The translations under genes were made by a program, and so were the position numbers. DNA of 64,000 nucleotides from Candidatus Melainabacteria bacterium (GTDB lineage Bacteria; Cyanobacteriota; Vampirovibrionia; Obscuribacterales; Obscuribacteraceae), in contig RXJR01000015.1 in the NCBI GenBank assembly GCA_003963305.1, forward strand, positions 186,001 through 250,000, read 5' to 3'. Under the pieces are notes generated by a model. That model searched no databases. It was not told where the DNA came from and saw only the letters and a list, made by a program, of their open reading frames with translations. Of the stretch, positions 25,422 to 33,178 are shown one piece after another. Position 1 is the stretch's first letter. The number at the start of each line of letters is the position of its first letter.

Positions 25422-28400
25422 TTAGAATTCTACGTTTGCGGTCTTACCGCCGCCTCTTTTCGCCTGCTGTGGTTGCTGTTGCGTGTAGCCCAGGCGCGAT
25501 GGGTCGAGATTGAAGCTCGTCATCGGCTGACGACGTCCGCCTTGCAAGACACTGTTCGGTTGTTCACCGGGAGCTTGATAAGCGTTCCCTGAAAGTGCTT
25601 GTTGAGCAGCCTCGGCTATCTGCGCTGGAGTGTGAAATGGAGATTGCTTCCTCGCAGGTGATGACGGACGTTGCGGAATCTCGGCTGTTGCCGGTGGTGC
25701 CGCTAGTGCCGGCATTGGAGGTAACTGCGGCTGCCCGACTGCTGCTCCGACCCCCGCTCCAACTGGCTGGGGAGCGTGTTGAGGAGCGGCGATAGTCTGT
25801 TGCGCATGGTTCATCACAACGGCAGACGTAGCCAACTCAGCTTGTGGTTGAGGCTGCGGAGCCGCTGACTGAGCGGGTCCAATGAACTGCCCGCATTCGA
25901 TGCAGAACTTACCCTTACCTGCTGCTTTGCTGCAACTCGGGCAAATGCGCACGCCGTTCACGGTTGTAGCTACCGCTGATGCTGGAGTCGCACCAGGAGC
26001 TGGTCCCGGCTGAACGAAGGATGGCATGGCCGGCGGTGCTGCCGGTACCGTGGAAGGGAATGGTGGCAACGCCTGGGCAATTCCGTTTGCCGCTTGTGAC
26101 GCAGCTGCAGCCAGGTCTGGCATCTCACCCAATTCTGGTGGTGTCATATCAGGCATCGGCTCATTGCCGATTTCCGCACCCGGAGTAGGTTTTCTGCTCG
26201 ATACGTTGTGCAACAAGTGCAGTCTGGCGATCTCTTCAATTCCGCGCAGGTCGACCATGAGTGGCTTAACTTCACCGAACTCAGGGTCACCGGCAGGAGC
26301 CAGATAGACGAGCGCGTGATGTTTTTCCATACGCTTGATTGAGTCTGTGTCGACTCGAGCTACAACTTGTTGTGAGTGAATTCTGTTCCAACTGGTCGGG
26401 AAGATACCGAAGCCGGTCGCCATGTAGTGGTCTGAAATACCGGGAACGACTACCGCGTGTTTTCCAATTTCTTGCGAGAAGAATGCCGCCGTGGTTTCGT
26501 CTGCGTTGTGCAAGCAAACACGAACCGCACTGTTGGAGAAAATCGTTTTGATTTCCGAACCACCTGCGCCACTGCCGGCCGCATCTTTGCTGCTTCCGCC
26601 ACCACCGCTTATCTGCGAGATGTTCTGCAGGATAACGGTCAATCCGCCGTTGGCACCACGAACGATAGCTGACAATCTGCCTGCCAGGTCGATATTCAAT
26701 GTTTGATATTCGTCGAAGAATGCAAACAATGGAAGTACAGATTTCGTACCGTATCTGGTGTGCAATGCTTGTTGGAGCTGATAGACGAAGCAGGCAGCAA
26801 GTGACTCTGCGTCTGGACCCATCGATGCAGGAGCACCGAAGATGAGCACTGTCGGGTGGTGCATCGAAGCGCGAATGTCTACGTTGGATTGTTCAGTAAC
26901 GCGCAGAACGCCTGGGTTCTTGAACATTCTCAAACGACCGCGAACACCCTGAATGTTCTTGTCCCAATCTGAGTCTGTGCGGATGATTGAGGACAACATC
27001 TGCGTCAACTCGCTCAACTCGCCAGGATCGATTTCGGGATTGTTCTTCAGGCGACGCAACGACTCAACGATGTTGCGGCGGTTGTTGACGAGACGCATCA
27101 GACCGCGCGGGTTGCATGGCAGCGGCGTCACTTCCGAAGCTTGTCCGTTCTCGTCTTCACCTGATACCGAGATAGCACCCCACTTGAGCAATTGAGTCAG
27201 ACCAAAGATATAACCGTGGTCGCGCTCTGCCCAGTGTTGCTCTTCCGGTGGAAGTGAGTTGACGTCTTGAACGATTGAAGATGCAAATTCAACAGCGCTG
27301 AGATCGAGTGGATTCCAGTGAATCGAGCCAGAGTCGAGCGGGTTGAAATAGAGTGTGTCGAAACCGGCGTGTTCAGCTTCCGGCAAAATTGTGTATTTGA
27401 AACCTTCGCGCTTTTCGTCGAGATTGGGGTCGTTGGCTTTTGCTTCCAGGGCGATGACAACGCACGGCTTGGCGAGCAAGGCTTTAATCACGGCTCTCAT
27501 CAAGGTTGTTTTACCTGAACCAGACGGAGCTACGATGAACATGTTCTTGTTTGGAAGTCTGCCCATCGGAATCGTGACGGGAAGGTGGGTGCGCGCAAGG
27601 AATCCGAACGGCAAAACGGTACCGTCTTGCTCGGACCAGGTGGCATTAGGATTGCGCTTGCCGAGACGTCCATGTCGACGCAAGTTAGGAGGACATAGAT
27701 ATGAACGCTCGTAGTCGCGTGGATTCATCAAGCCGGATGGCGGATTGAATGTGCGAATTGTCTGCCATGGGAAGAGTCTCTTCTTGTGCGCAGCAGCGAT
27801 GATCAACGCGAGCAAAACTAGAGTTGGCAGCAAAATTGCAATCGAAGTGGCATCCAAAAATCCGTGACTCGGACGACCAAGCGACATTTGATTGACGTGG
27901 TTTGGATTGCCTTCCATACGCAGGTTCTTGCCCTGAATGGCTTGTCCTGCTGTTGGACTGATTCCCACTGTCTGGTTATTCAACGGCGAGGCGCCAGGCG
28001 CAGCGAGCGGATTGCTTGCCATCGGGTTGGCTGCCATCGGGTTGGCTGCCATCGGGTTGCCCATCGGGTTGCCTGCAGGCGAGGCTGTGGCTGAGAGCAA
28101 GTCGGCTCCGCCGCCAGCAACACTGCGAGCGCCTGGTTGAACCAACGGGTTCGAGCCAGGCTGCTGAGGTAAAGCTTGAGGTGCCATAGGTGCGGGATAT
28201 CCGCCCATCTGACCGGCTGCACCGGGTACTGGAGCACCAGTCGGGGCCATGCCCATCTGACCTTGAGGGTAGGGGCTCGGCGTTGGCTGATAGCCACCGT
28301 AGCTGCCACCCACAGGCATCGCGTATCCACCGGCTGACTGACCAGCACTGAAGCCGGGTGCCATCGACGTTCCGCCCATGCTCGACTGCATCTGCATGCG

Positions 28401-28496
28401 TCGGTCATATTCCTTGGAACTTATGACTTCATTGGTTTCAGTGTCTTTGTATCGAACGCAAACGCCACGCTCGTCTAACTGTGGTCTCCAACTCAT
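25422..28496 (-). CDS. VirD4/TraD-type conjugative coupling ATPase with C-terminal zinc ribbon
   Basis: 1024 residues. Order: disordered Pro/Gly/Met-rich N-terminal 210 residues with NPMAA repeats (143-165); a membrane helix about 216-236 (TSIAILLPTLVLLALIIAAA); an ATPase domain with Walker A APSGSGKTT (323-331), Walker B LPLFAFFDEYQTLN, and a TraG/TraD-like motor (VILQNISQISG, SNSAVRVCLHNAD). A Pro-rich tail carries a zinc ribbon ICPSC...FCIEC at about residues 860-880. It couples substrate (DNA or protein) to the VirB machine. Only one membrane helix, unlike classical VirD4 with two. The tail with a ribbon is unusual for coupling proteins and could bind the cargo. Flanked by an exported hydrolase and an acidic tail-anchored protein. 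Confidence 0.9.
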   Translation of the reverse strand: MSWRPQLDERGVCVRYKDTETNEVISSKEYDRRMQMQSSMGGTSMAPGFSAGQSAGGYAMPVGGSYGGYQPTPSPYPQGQMGMAPTGAPVPGAAGQMGGYPAPMAPQALPQQPGSNPLVQPGARSVAGGGADLLSATASPAGNPMGNPMAANPMAANPMASNPLAAPGASPLNNQTVGISPTAGQAIQGKNLRMEGNPNHVNQMSLGRPSHGFLDATSIAILLPTLVLLALIIAAAHKKRLFPWQTIRTFNPPSGLMNPRDYERSYLCPPNLRRHGRLGKRNPNATWSEQDGTVLPFGFLARTHLPVTIPMGRLPNKNMFIVAPSGSGKTTLMRAVIKALLAKPCVVIALEAKANDPNLDEKREGFKYTILPEAEHAGFDTLYFNPLDSGSIHWNPLDLSAVEFASSIVQDVNSLPPEEQHWAERDHGYIFGLTQLLKWGAISVSGEDENGQASEVTPLPCNPRGLMRLVNNRRNIVESLRRLKNNPEIDPGELSELTQMLSSIIRTDSDWDKNIQGVRGRLRMFKNPGVLRVTEQSNVDIRASMHHPTVLIFGAPASMGPDAESLAACFVYQLQQALHTRYGTKSVLPLFAFFDEYQTLNIDLAGRLSAIVRGANGGLTVILQNISQISGGGGSSKDAAGSGAGGSEIKTIFSNSAVRVCLHNADETTAAFFSQEIGKHAVVVPGISDHYMATGFGIFPTSWNRIHSQQVVARVDTDSIKRMEKHHALVYLAPAGDPEFGEVKPLMVDLRGIEEIARLHLLHNVSSRKPTPGAEIGNEPMPDMTPPELGEMPDLAAAASQAANGIAQALPPFPSTVPAAPPAMPSFVQPGPAPGATPASAVATTVNGVRICPSCSKAAGKGKFCIECGQFIGPAQSAAPQPQPQAELATSAVVMNHAQQTIAAPQHAPQPVGAGVGAAVGQPQLPPMPALAAPPATAEIPQRPSSPARKQSPFHTPAQIAEAAQQALSGNAYQAPGEQPNSVLQGGRRQPMTSFNLDPSRLGYTQQQPQQAKRGGGKTANVEF
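28015..28078 (-). repeat. 15-base in-frame repeat encoding NPMAA
   Basis: Successive units of GCCATCGGGTTGGCT, with one variant GCCCATCGGGTTGCC, lie inside the coupling-protein gene. On the coding strand they read as repeats of Asn-Pro-Met-Ala-(Ala/Ser) in the disordered N-terminal region. The number of units probably varies by slippage. Confidence 0.8.
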
Positions 28497-28648
28497 TGGA
28501 ATGTTGCTCCAGAAGAAACTATTGCACTTTCCCGGTATTGTGCAGAAATTAATATGGGTCGTCTATGGTGGAATGCCCCCAAACTTTCGGTCTCAACTTA
28601 ATGCTGTGGGAAGCTTACGGCTAGCGCGAATTCGAGCCTGAACGAGGT

Positions 28649-29254
28649 TCAGGCAGGAAGAGCCCAGAAGGCAAGCAGGATTAGGGTTGCAAGAATCAGC
28701 CAGGCTATCGAGATTCGCCTCCCGGCTCCTTGCTCAGAGGAAACAGACTGCTCGGCAGGGAAATTGTCCAAAAATTCCGCCGAGATTTTATCTTCTAATT
28801 CCTTATCAATCTCCGCATCAGCGCAGTTAGCTTCTCTTTCGAGCTTCGCTCTTTCGTGCTTCTCCACCATATCTGCAATAGCTCGGCGATCGAGCATGGT
28901 TTTGGCGACGTACTTCCTCTTTCTCAAATTTGAGAAGTCAGCTTCGAGAAGTGTTCTTTTGCAATTGGCTTTTACATTGCTCCCGGAAAGCGCTGGCTCA
29001 CCTGGTCTACCCGGCGGGTTACGCCCTGGCTGCGGTGCTCCGTGCGCTGGTCCCAGGGTTTCCCACTCGGGGATGTGTTGTTCTATCAGTGTTTTCTTGC
29101 AAGTAGTTTTTTCGGTGCCCGCGAGACGCGGGCGCGCCAGGTCGTACCTTGCTTCATTCAGCTTATCATCGGTGCCCGCGAGACGCGGGCGCTCCATGTC
29201 GTACTTTGCTTCATCGTCGCTGCCTGGACGGCGAGGGCTCTCCATATGAGTCAT
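28649..29254 (-). CDS. Tail-anchored acidic protein with REP-derived N-terminal peptide repeats
   Basis: 201 residues. The N-terminus has three related units, MESPRRPGSDDE, MERPRLAGTDDK and LARPRLAGTEKT, encoded by copies of a GC-rich palindrome. Then comes a Pro-rich spacer, a basic CKRTLLEADFSNLRKRKY segment and a charged helix with DMVEKHERAKLEREANC. The C-terminus is one helix ISIAWLILATLILLAFWALPA with nothing after it, so this is a tail-anchored membrane protein. No known family. Its position directly upstream of the VirD4-like gene (152 bases) suggests a part in the same apparatus, perhaps anchoring or regulating it. Confidence 0.6.
   Translation of the reverse strand: MTHMESPRRPGSDDEAKYDMERPRLAGTDDKLNEARYDLARPRLAGTEKTTCKKTLIEQHIPEWETLGPAHGAPQPGRNPPGRPGEPALSGSNVKANCKRTLLEADFSNLRKRKYVAKTMLDRRAIADMVEKHERAKLEREANCADAEIDKELEDKISAEFLDNFPAEQSVSSEQGAGRRISIAWLILATLILLAFWALPA
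29114..29247. repeat. REP-like GC-rich palindromes, coding copies (two exact and one degenerate)
   Basis: The exact 22-base unit GGTGCCCGCGAGACGCGGGCGC lies at 29114-29135 and again at 29171-29192, 57 bases apart, and a decayed copy lies at about 29221-29247. Each contains the stem GCCCGCG-AGA-CGCGGGC. The flank GTCGTAC(C/T)TTGCTTCAT is also repeated, so these arose by tandem duplication. Intergenic copies of the same palindrome exist at 55915-55988. Confidence 0.85.
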
Positions 29255-29516
29255 AATCGGATGCTCCGGCTACAGGCACCGTAAATAAGTGGGGCAACAA
29301 CTAATCCCGTCCGCCTGTATTCCTATTGTTAGAACAAAGATGTATCAATCGTGTTTATGCCGCAAACCTCTGTGGCGGTACTCCACAGCTTCAATATTTT
29401 CTGGCTCTTCCTGACCTACTGCCAGGGCTGAAACATTGGATTAACTGTACTTCGAAGCTCCTAATTACCTCAGGATTGATGTTTCATGAAGTAACGACCC
29501 ACTCAGGAATGAATAA

Positions 29517-30284
29517 ATGAATTGCCAACACTGTGGATGCTTTATTCAGCAAAACGAGAAAAAGTGTTCCAAATGCATTGGTCATTTTTCTACGTCATTG
29601 TTGACTATGGCAAACACAGCTCGACAGACGGAAGAAACAGATTCACTTAAGCGCTCAATTATTGAAAACGACACGAAATTCTCAAAATCGGACAAGGCTT
29701 TGCTTGCGGCTCAAACAGCTGCTCTATCAATGACTTTTGAACGGGAGCATGTCACTCATGAGCTTCACTATGCATCATTTGTTGAGCGCGTCTTTTCTGG
29801 AGTCATAGATGCAGCGCTCCTGACAGTATCCGAAACTGTATTGATTTGTTCAATAAATTTCCTCTTCCCGCTCGAACGCGACCTCTGGACAATTGCTTTA
29901 CACACGGCGTTACCGATGCTTATCAGCTTTATGTATTACCCTCTGCTTGAAAGCTCGAACTGGCAAGCAACGTTCGGCAAGAAATTTCTGGGGTTAATGG
30001 TGACTGATATAAGAGGCCGCAAACTAACCTTAACGCGAGCACTCTTTAAACAGACCTTACAAGCAGTAACTGCAGCAATTCTTTTTGGATCTATCATTTT
30101 CCTGTGCTCTTCCTATTCATTTCACAGCGCGTCGGAGCCAACAGGTCTGCTCTTTGCAGGAGTTTTTGTTGCCAACCTGCTCTACTTCGGCATGCACAGC
30201 GCCATCGTTTTCACGGAGAAGAAGCAATCTGTTTTCGACAAGATAACTGGTCGCCTGGTTCACAAGCGCAAACGCATCACTTGA
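29517..30284 (+). CDS. RDD-family membrane protein with N-terminal zinc ribbon
   Basis: 255 residues. Residues 3-21 carry CxxC...CxxC (CQHCGCFIQQNEKKCSKC), a minimal zinc ribbon. After a Ser/Thr/Glu-rich linker, RDD-type membrane domain: VERVFSGVIDAALLTVSETVLI (start with Arg..Asp), a second hairpin IALHTALPMLISFMYYPLLESS, then QATFGKKFLGLMVTDIRGRKLTLTRALFKQTL, which is the conserved core, and two further helices. RDD proteins are thought to be transporters or channel-like proteins; zinc-ribbon fusions are frequent in bacteria with large signalling repertoires. Start ATG 29517 lies at the beginning of the ribbon. Upstream 262 bases are a divergent spacer. Confidence 0.8.
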   Translation: MNCQHCGCFIQQNEKKCSKCIGHFSTSLLTMANTARQTEETDSLKRSIIENDTKFSKSDKALLAAQTAALSMTFEREHVTHELHYASFVERVFSGVIDAALLTVSETVLICSINFLFPLERDLWTIALHTALPMLISFMYYPLLESSNWQATFGKKFLGLMVTDIRGRKLTLTRALFKQTLQAVTAAILFGSIIFLCSSYSFHSASEPTGLLFAGVFVANLLYFGMHSAIVFTEKKQSVFDKITGRLVHKRKRIT

Positions 30285-30378
30285 GTCGAAATTGACGCAG
30301 GATTGATTTATACGGCGCAACCGTCTAATCTTGCATTACTCAGGCTAGACCCTGGTATTTCCGCTTGGAGGCTTCACT

Positions 30379-30987
30379 GTGAAAAAGTTCCAACTTTTTA
30401 TTCTGACTGCACTAACCGCAACGGCAATGTCACCATCTGCGGTGCCAGCTAACGAATTAAAGCCCAGTGCGTCACCACACCCGGTGCAAGGAAATAATTT
30501 TGGAGTGATCACGTCTTATGCCTGCGGATCCGGCTCGGCAACATACATGTCGGGACCAGGCAAGGCGGGGTATCTCTTAAAAAACACAAACCATACCTAT
30601 GGCTGTCAGGGCACGCCCACAGGCGGTGGTGCAGGCGTAAACTATTTCACAGAGAACGTCACCCTGATACCGTTCTCGAACATGTCATTTTCTCTTCGTA
30701 ATGGCAAAAACGGAACAGTGAATGTTTATTTGATTACGCAAAACGCTCCCTATCCCACCTACTCGGTATCTTTTTCCAACTTGCAGGGCGCCGATTTCAC
30801 AGTTTCACCGGCTCAATTCAACCCACCGGTAGCCGTCGGTACCCAGGTACTGGGTGTCGTACTGGACGCAAATCCGTGCCAGCAAGTGACAATCAAGAAC
30901 GTCGCAATAAATGGAACACCCGGCGTTCTGCAAGTGCACGGGGGCACTAGCTGTCCAGTGTTCATTACCTGCCAACAGCCGAATTGA
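30379..30987 (+). CDS. Exported protein of unknown function
   Basis: 202 residues. Signal peptide MKKFQLFILTALTATAMSPS ending near VPANE. The mature part is beta-rich with several short Gly/Asn/Thr-rich stretches (GSGSATYMSGPGKAGYLL, TPTGGGAGVNYF, RNGKNGTVNVYLI) and four Cys residues (two pairs likely disulphides). It looks like a single all-beta extracytoplasmic domain such as an adhesin or pilus-associated module, but I cannot place it in a family. GGAGG lies 12 bases before the start. Located between an RDD protein and the EF-hand protein. Confidence 0.6.
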   Translation: MKKFQLFILTALTATAMSPSAVPANELKPSASPHPVQGNNFGVITSYACGSGSATYMSGPGKAGYLLKNTNHTYGCQGTPTGGGAGVNYFTENVTLIPFSNMSFSLRNGKNGTVNVYLITQNAPYPTYSVSFSNLQGADFTVSPAQFNPPVAVGTQVLGVVLDANPCQQVTIKNVAINGTPGVLQVHGGTSCPVFITCQQPN

Positions 30988-31088
30988 CTTCATTCGAATC
31001 AGTGCTCTGAGTGTCCATCTTGTTGAACACAAGTCGGACACAACTTGCCTTTAGATTAAGCTGGCTTTCAGTTTCTACGGAGCATACT

Positions 31089-32441
31089 ATGTTTAAAGAG
31101 TCGTTCGAAAAATCGGACGGCGGTATCAGTCATGAGCAAAAAACCGCCCTGGCAGCCGACTTTACTAGTAACAACAATGTCCAATTGTTCCGCACCGTCG
31201 ATCAGAGCTTGAATTTTAGCTCCGACAAAAAGTATCTGGTCTTTGATACAAGATGTATCTATCCAGAGCCAGAACTACCTTCAAGCCCCGAGTTCGACAA
31301 ACTCAACACTCATCACAGCAGATACGGGGAAGAGTCTCTTTCTCGTCGCGAAATTACAAAAGGTGCATTCGATCTTGTTGTAGCTTCAAACACGAACGGC
31401 AACAATAAAGTTGATCTCAACGAATGGCTAAATGTAGCGCCTATGCTCGGATACGACAGACAAGAAGCGATATCAGCCTATGGAGAGGGTGTTAGAGAAG
31501 CCAATGAAGGCAAGTCGCTTTACCAAATTACTAAAGACCTTATTACACCAAAGATAATGGATGCCGCTGACATTGATGATGACGGCAGAATCGATCGATA
31601 TGAATTCGACAACTGGCTAACTGATATTGTCAATCATCGCCACAGACCCTGTCACCCCGAGATTCCAAACTTTCCGCCATCCTATGGACCACCTGAACCG
31701 CCGGATTCTCCAGAGCCGTCGGTGCCTCCAATAGACATACCGCCTGTAACTGTTCCCCCCATAGACGTGCCGGTGCCGCCACCAGTTCAAATTCCGATCG
31801 AGCCCCCCACAACACCAACCTTACCAACGAACCCGCCTCCCGAGACACCGCCAGTTACTAATCCCAATCCATCACCAAATAAAGGAACAGACCTGTCTTC
31901 TCTAATTACAGCGGGTGATTCCGGTGTAACCTCAAATGAACTGCAACACGCTAGAGATATCGCCAACGCAATGCCTGAGGAAATGAAGAAAACACTTCTT
32001 GCCAATCGCATAAGACTGAGTGTTCAGAGTGGCTATAGATCAGGCGAAGCTCAAGGTCAGAACTCCGGTATGGATGGAATGTTCTATGCCGACAGCGGTA
32101 TGGCAGATCAATCCGAAGTACACGAACTCTACGAGATGTATGGTCAACTTACGTCCGGTGGAGCCGGCAGTTGGAGCGATTCCAAGGCTGTTACGCTGGC
32201 AGACAACGGCATGAGAGCAGCCGGACCGTCGGTCTACCATGAGGGAGATTTGAACGACACAATCGGAAATTTGACAGGTGACGGCGATCACTTGAGCAAT
32301 GCTTTCACTGCCGACTTTTTTGCCACTCATCCCGAGCTCTATAAAGATCGCTACGGGCAAGACACACTAGCATTGGTGGCACAAGACGATCCCAATCTCA
32401 CCGCCTACATCGCCCAGGTAACAGGATTGAGCCAGGCCTAG
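31089..32441 (+). CDS. EF-hand and proline-rich protein with unidentified C-terminal domain
   Basis: 450 residues from ATG 31089, which follows ACGGAG at seven bases; the longer frame from 31011 lacks a ribosome-binding site. No signal peptide is visible. Residues about 80-190 contain an EF-hand pair: a weak loop SNTNGNNKVDLNEW and a canonical loop DIDDDGRIDRYE. Residues 210-275 are a Pro/Pro-Glu/Pro-Thr linker. The C-terminal 165 residues (ARDIANAMPEEMKKTLL ... EVHELYEMYGQLTSGG ... THPELYKDRYGQDTLALVAQDDP) might be a small globular domain of secreted type; a HELYE motif is reminiscent of zinc peptidases but is not a full HExxH. Stop overlaps the stop of the opposing VirB8-like gene (CTAG). 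Confidence 0.6.
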   Translation: MFKESFEKSDGGISHEQKTALAADFTSNNNVQLFRTVDQSLNFSSDKKYLVFDTRCIYPEPELPSSPEFDKLNTHHSRYGEESLSRREITKGAFDLVVASNTNGNNKVDLNEWLNVAPMLGYDRQEAISAYGEGVREANEGKSLYQITKDLITPKIMDAADIDDDGRIDRYEFDNWLTDIVNHRHRPCHPEIPNFPPSYGPPEPPDSPEPSVPPIDIPPVTVPPIDVPVPPPVQIPIEPPTTPTLPTNPPPETPPVTNPNPSPNKGTDLSSLITAGDSGVTSNELQHARDIANAMPEEMKKTLLANRIRLSVQSGYRSGEAQGQNSGMDGMFYADSGMADQSEVHELYEMYGQLTSGGAGSWSDSKAVTLADNGMRAAGPSVYHEGDLNDTIGNLTGDGDHLSNAFTADFFATHPELYKDRYGQDTLALVAQDDPNLTAYIAQVTGLSQA

Positions 32442-33112
32442 GTTCCTCCCACACCGGGGGTCTCGGTAATGCCCGCGATTCGGTAGCCCTCGGGCAATTT
32501 CTTCACCAGATACTCCATCTTCACAGGTCGGGCTCGCGCTGGTTTGCCAGCCACCTGCAAGATCTGCTCACCTTCGACATAAATTACTACAGAGCCATCA
32601 GCCTGATTCTGACCGGCAGAAACCTTCTTCGCGTTGAACGAACTCTGCAAACCAGACTCAACCACTTGCTTTGCGGTATCGGCAGTCCAGATGCTTTGAC
32701 GATAGGCAGTGGCGCATTCGGGGGTCATGTAAGCAATTGCCTTTTCCTGACTATCTTGCGCAGTGGTTGCACTGAGGTCCCAAACCACCGGTAACCAGGT
32801 GGAAACGAGATTGAGAGCCATGTTCGGATCTGCGAGTTCATACTGCTGTCCCGCCGGCGGCTGCCCTGGTTGCGGCGGCACACCAGCAGCGGTGGCGCCA
32901 TCACCATCGCGTGGCACATAGCCGCTGCGCGGTGCTCGACCATAACCAGCATCAGGGTCTTTAGTCCACGCTGGTCTCTGACGCGCCTTCATAGCACGAG
33001 GATCAGGCTGCGGCATAACCAACATTGTGAAGAGCATGCCTGCCATGAGCCCGGCAAATCCAACCATGATCAATGTAAGTTTGTATTTTTCCCCAGCTTG
33101 ATAGTCGAACAT
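32438..33112 (-). CDS. VirB8/TraE/TcpC-like membrane protein of the type IV machine
   Basis: 224 residues. One N-terminal transmembrane helix at about 11-33 (KLTLIMVGFAGLMAGMLFTMLVM). A Pro/Gly-rich linker leads to an NTF2-like domain at about 95-220 with helices ALNLVSTWLPVVWDLS and EKAIAYMTPECATAYRQSIW, then strands GSVVIYVEGEQIL and ARPVKMEYLVKKLPEGYRIAGI. A short cytoplasmic tail plus one helix plus an NTF2-like periplasmic domain is the VirB8/TraE layout. Encoded 66 bases after the VirB4 stop in the same direction, which is the expected order in a VirB3-VirB4-VirB8 operon. The assignment is from architecture and context. Confidence 0.7.
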   Translation of the reverse strand: MFDYQAGEKYKLTLIMVGFAGLMAGMLFTMLVMPQPDPRAMKARQRPAWTKDPDAGYGRAPRSGYVPRDGDGATAAGVPPQPGQPPAGQQYELADPNMALNLVSTWLPVVWDLSATTAQDSQEKAIAYMTPECATAYRQSIWTADTAKQVVESGLQSSFNAKKVSAGQNQADGSVVIYVEGEQILQVAGKPARARPVKMEYLVKKLPEGYRIAGITETPGVGGT

Positions 33113-33178
33113 TACCCCGTACCTGACGAATGTTTTCGGTCAATTTCGCGATTAGCTCCTTAACCGAAGGCAAGCTCT

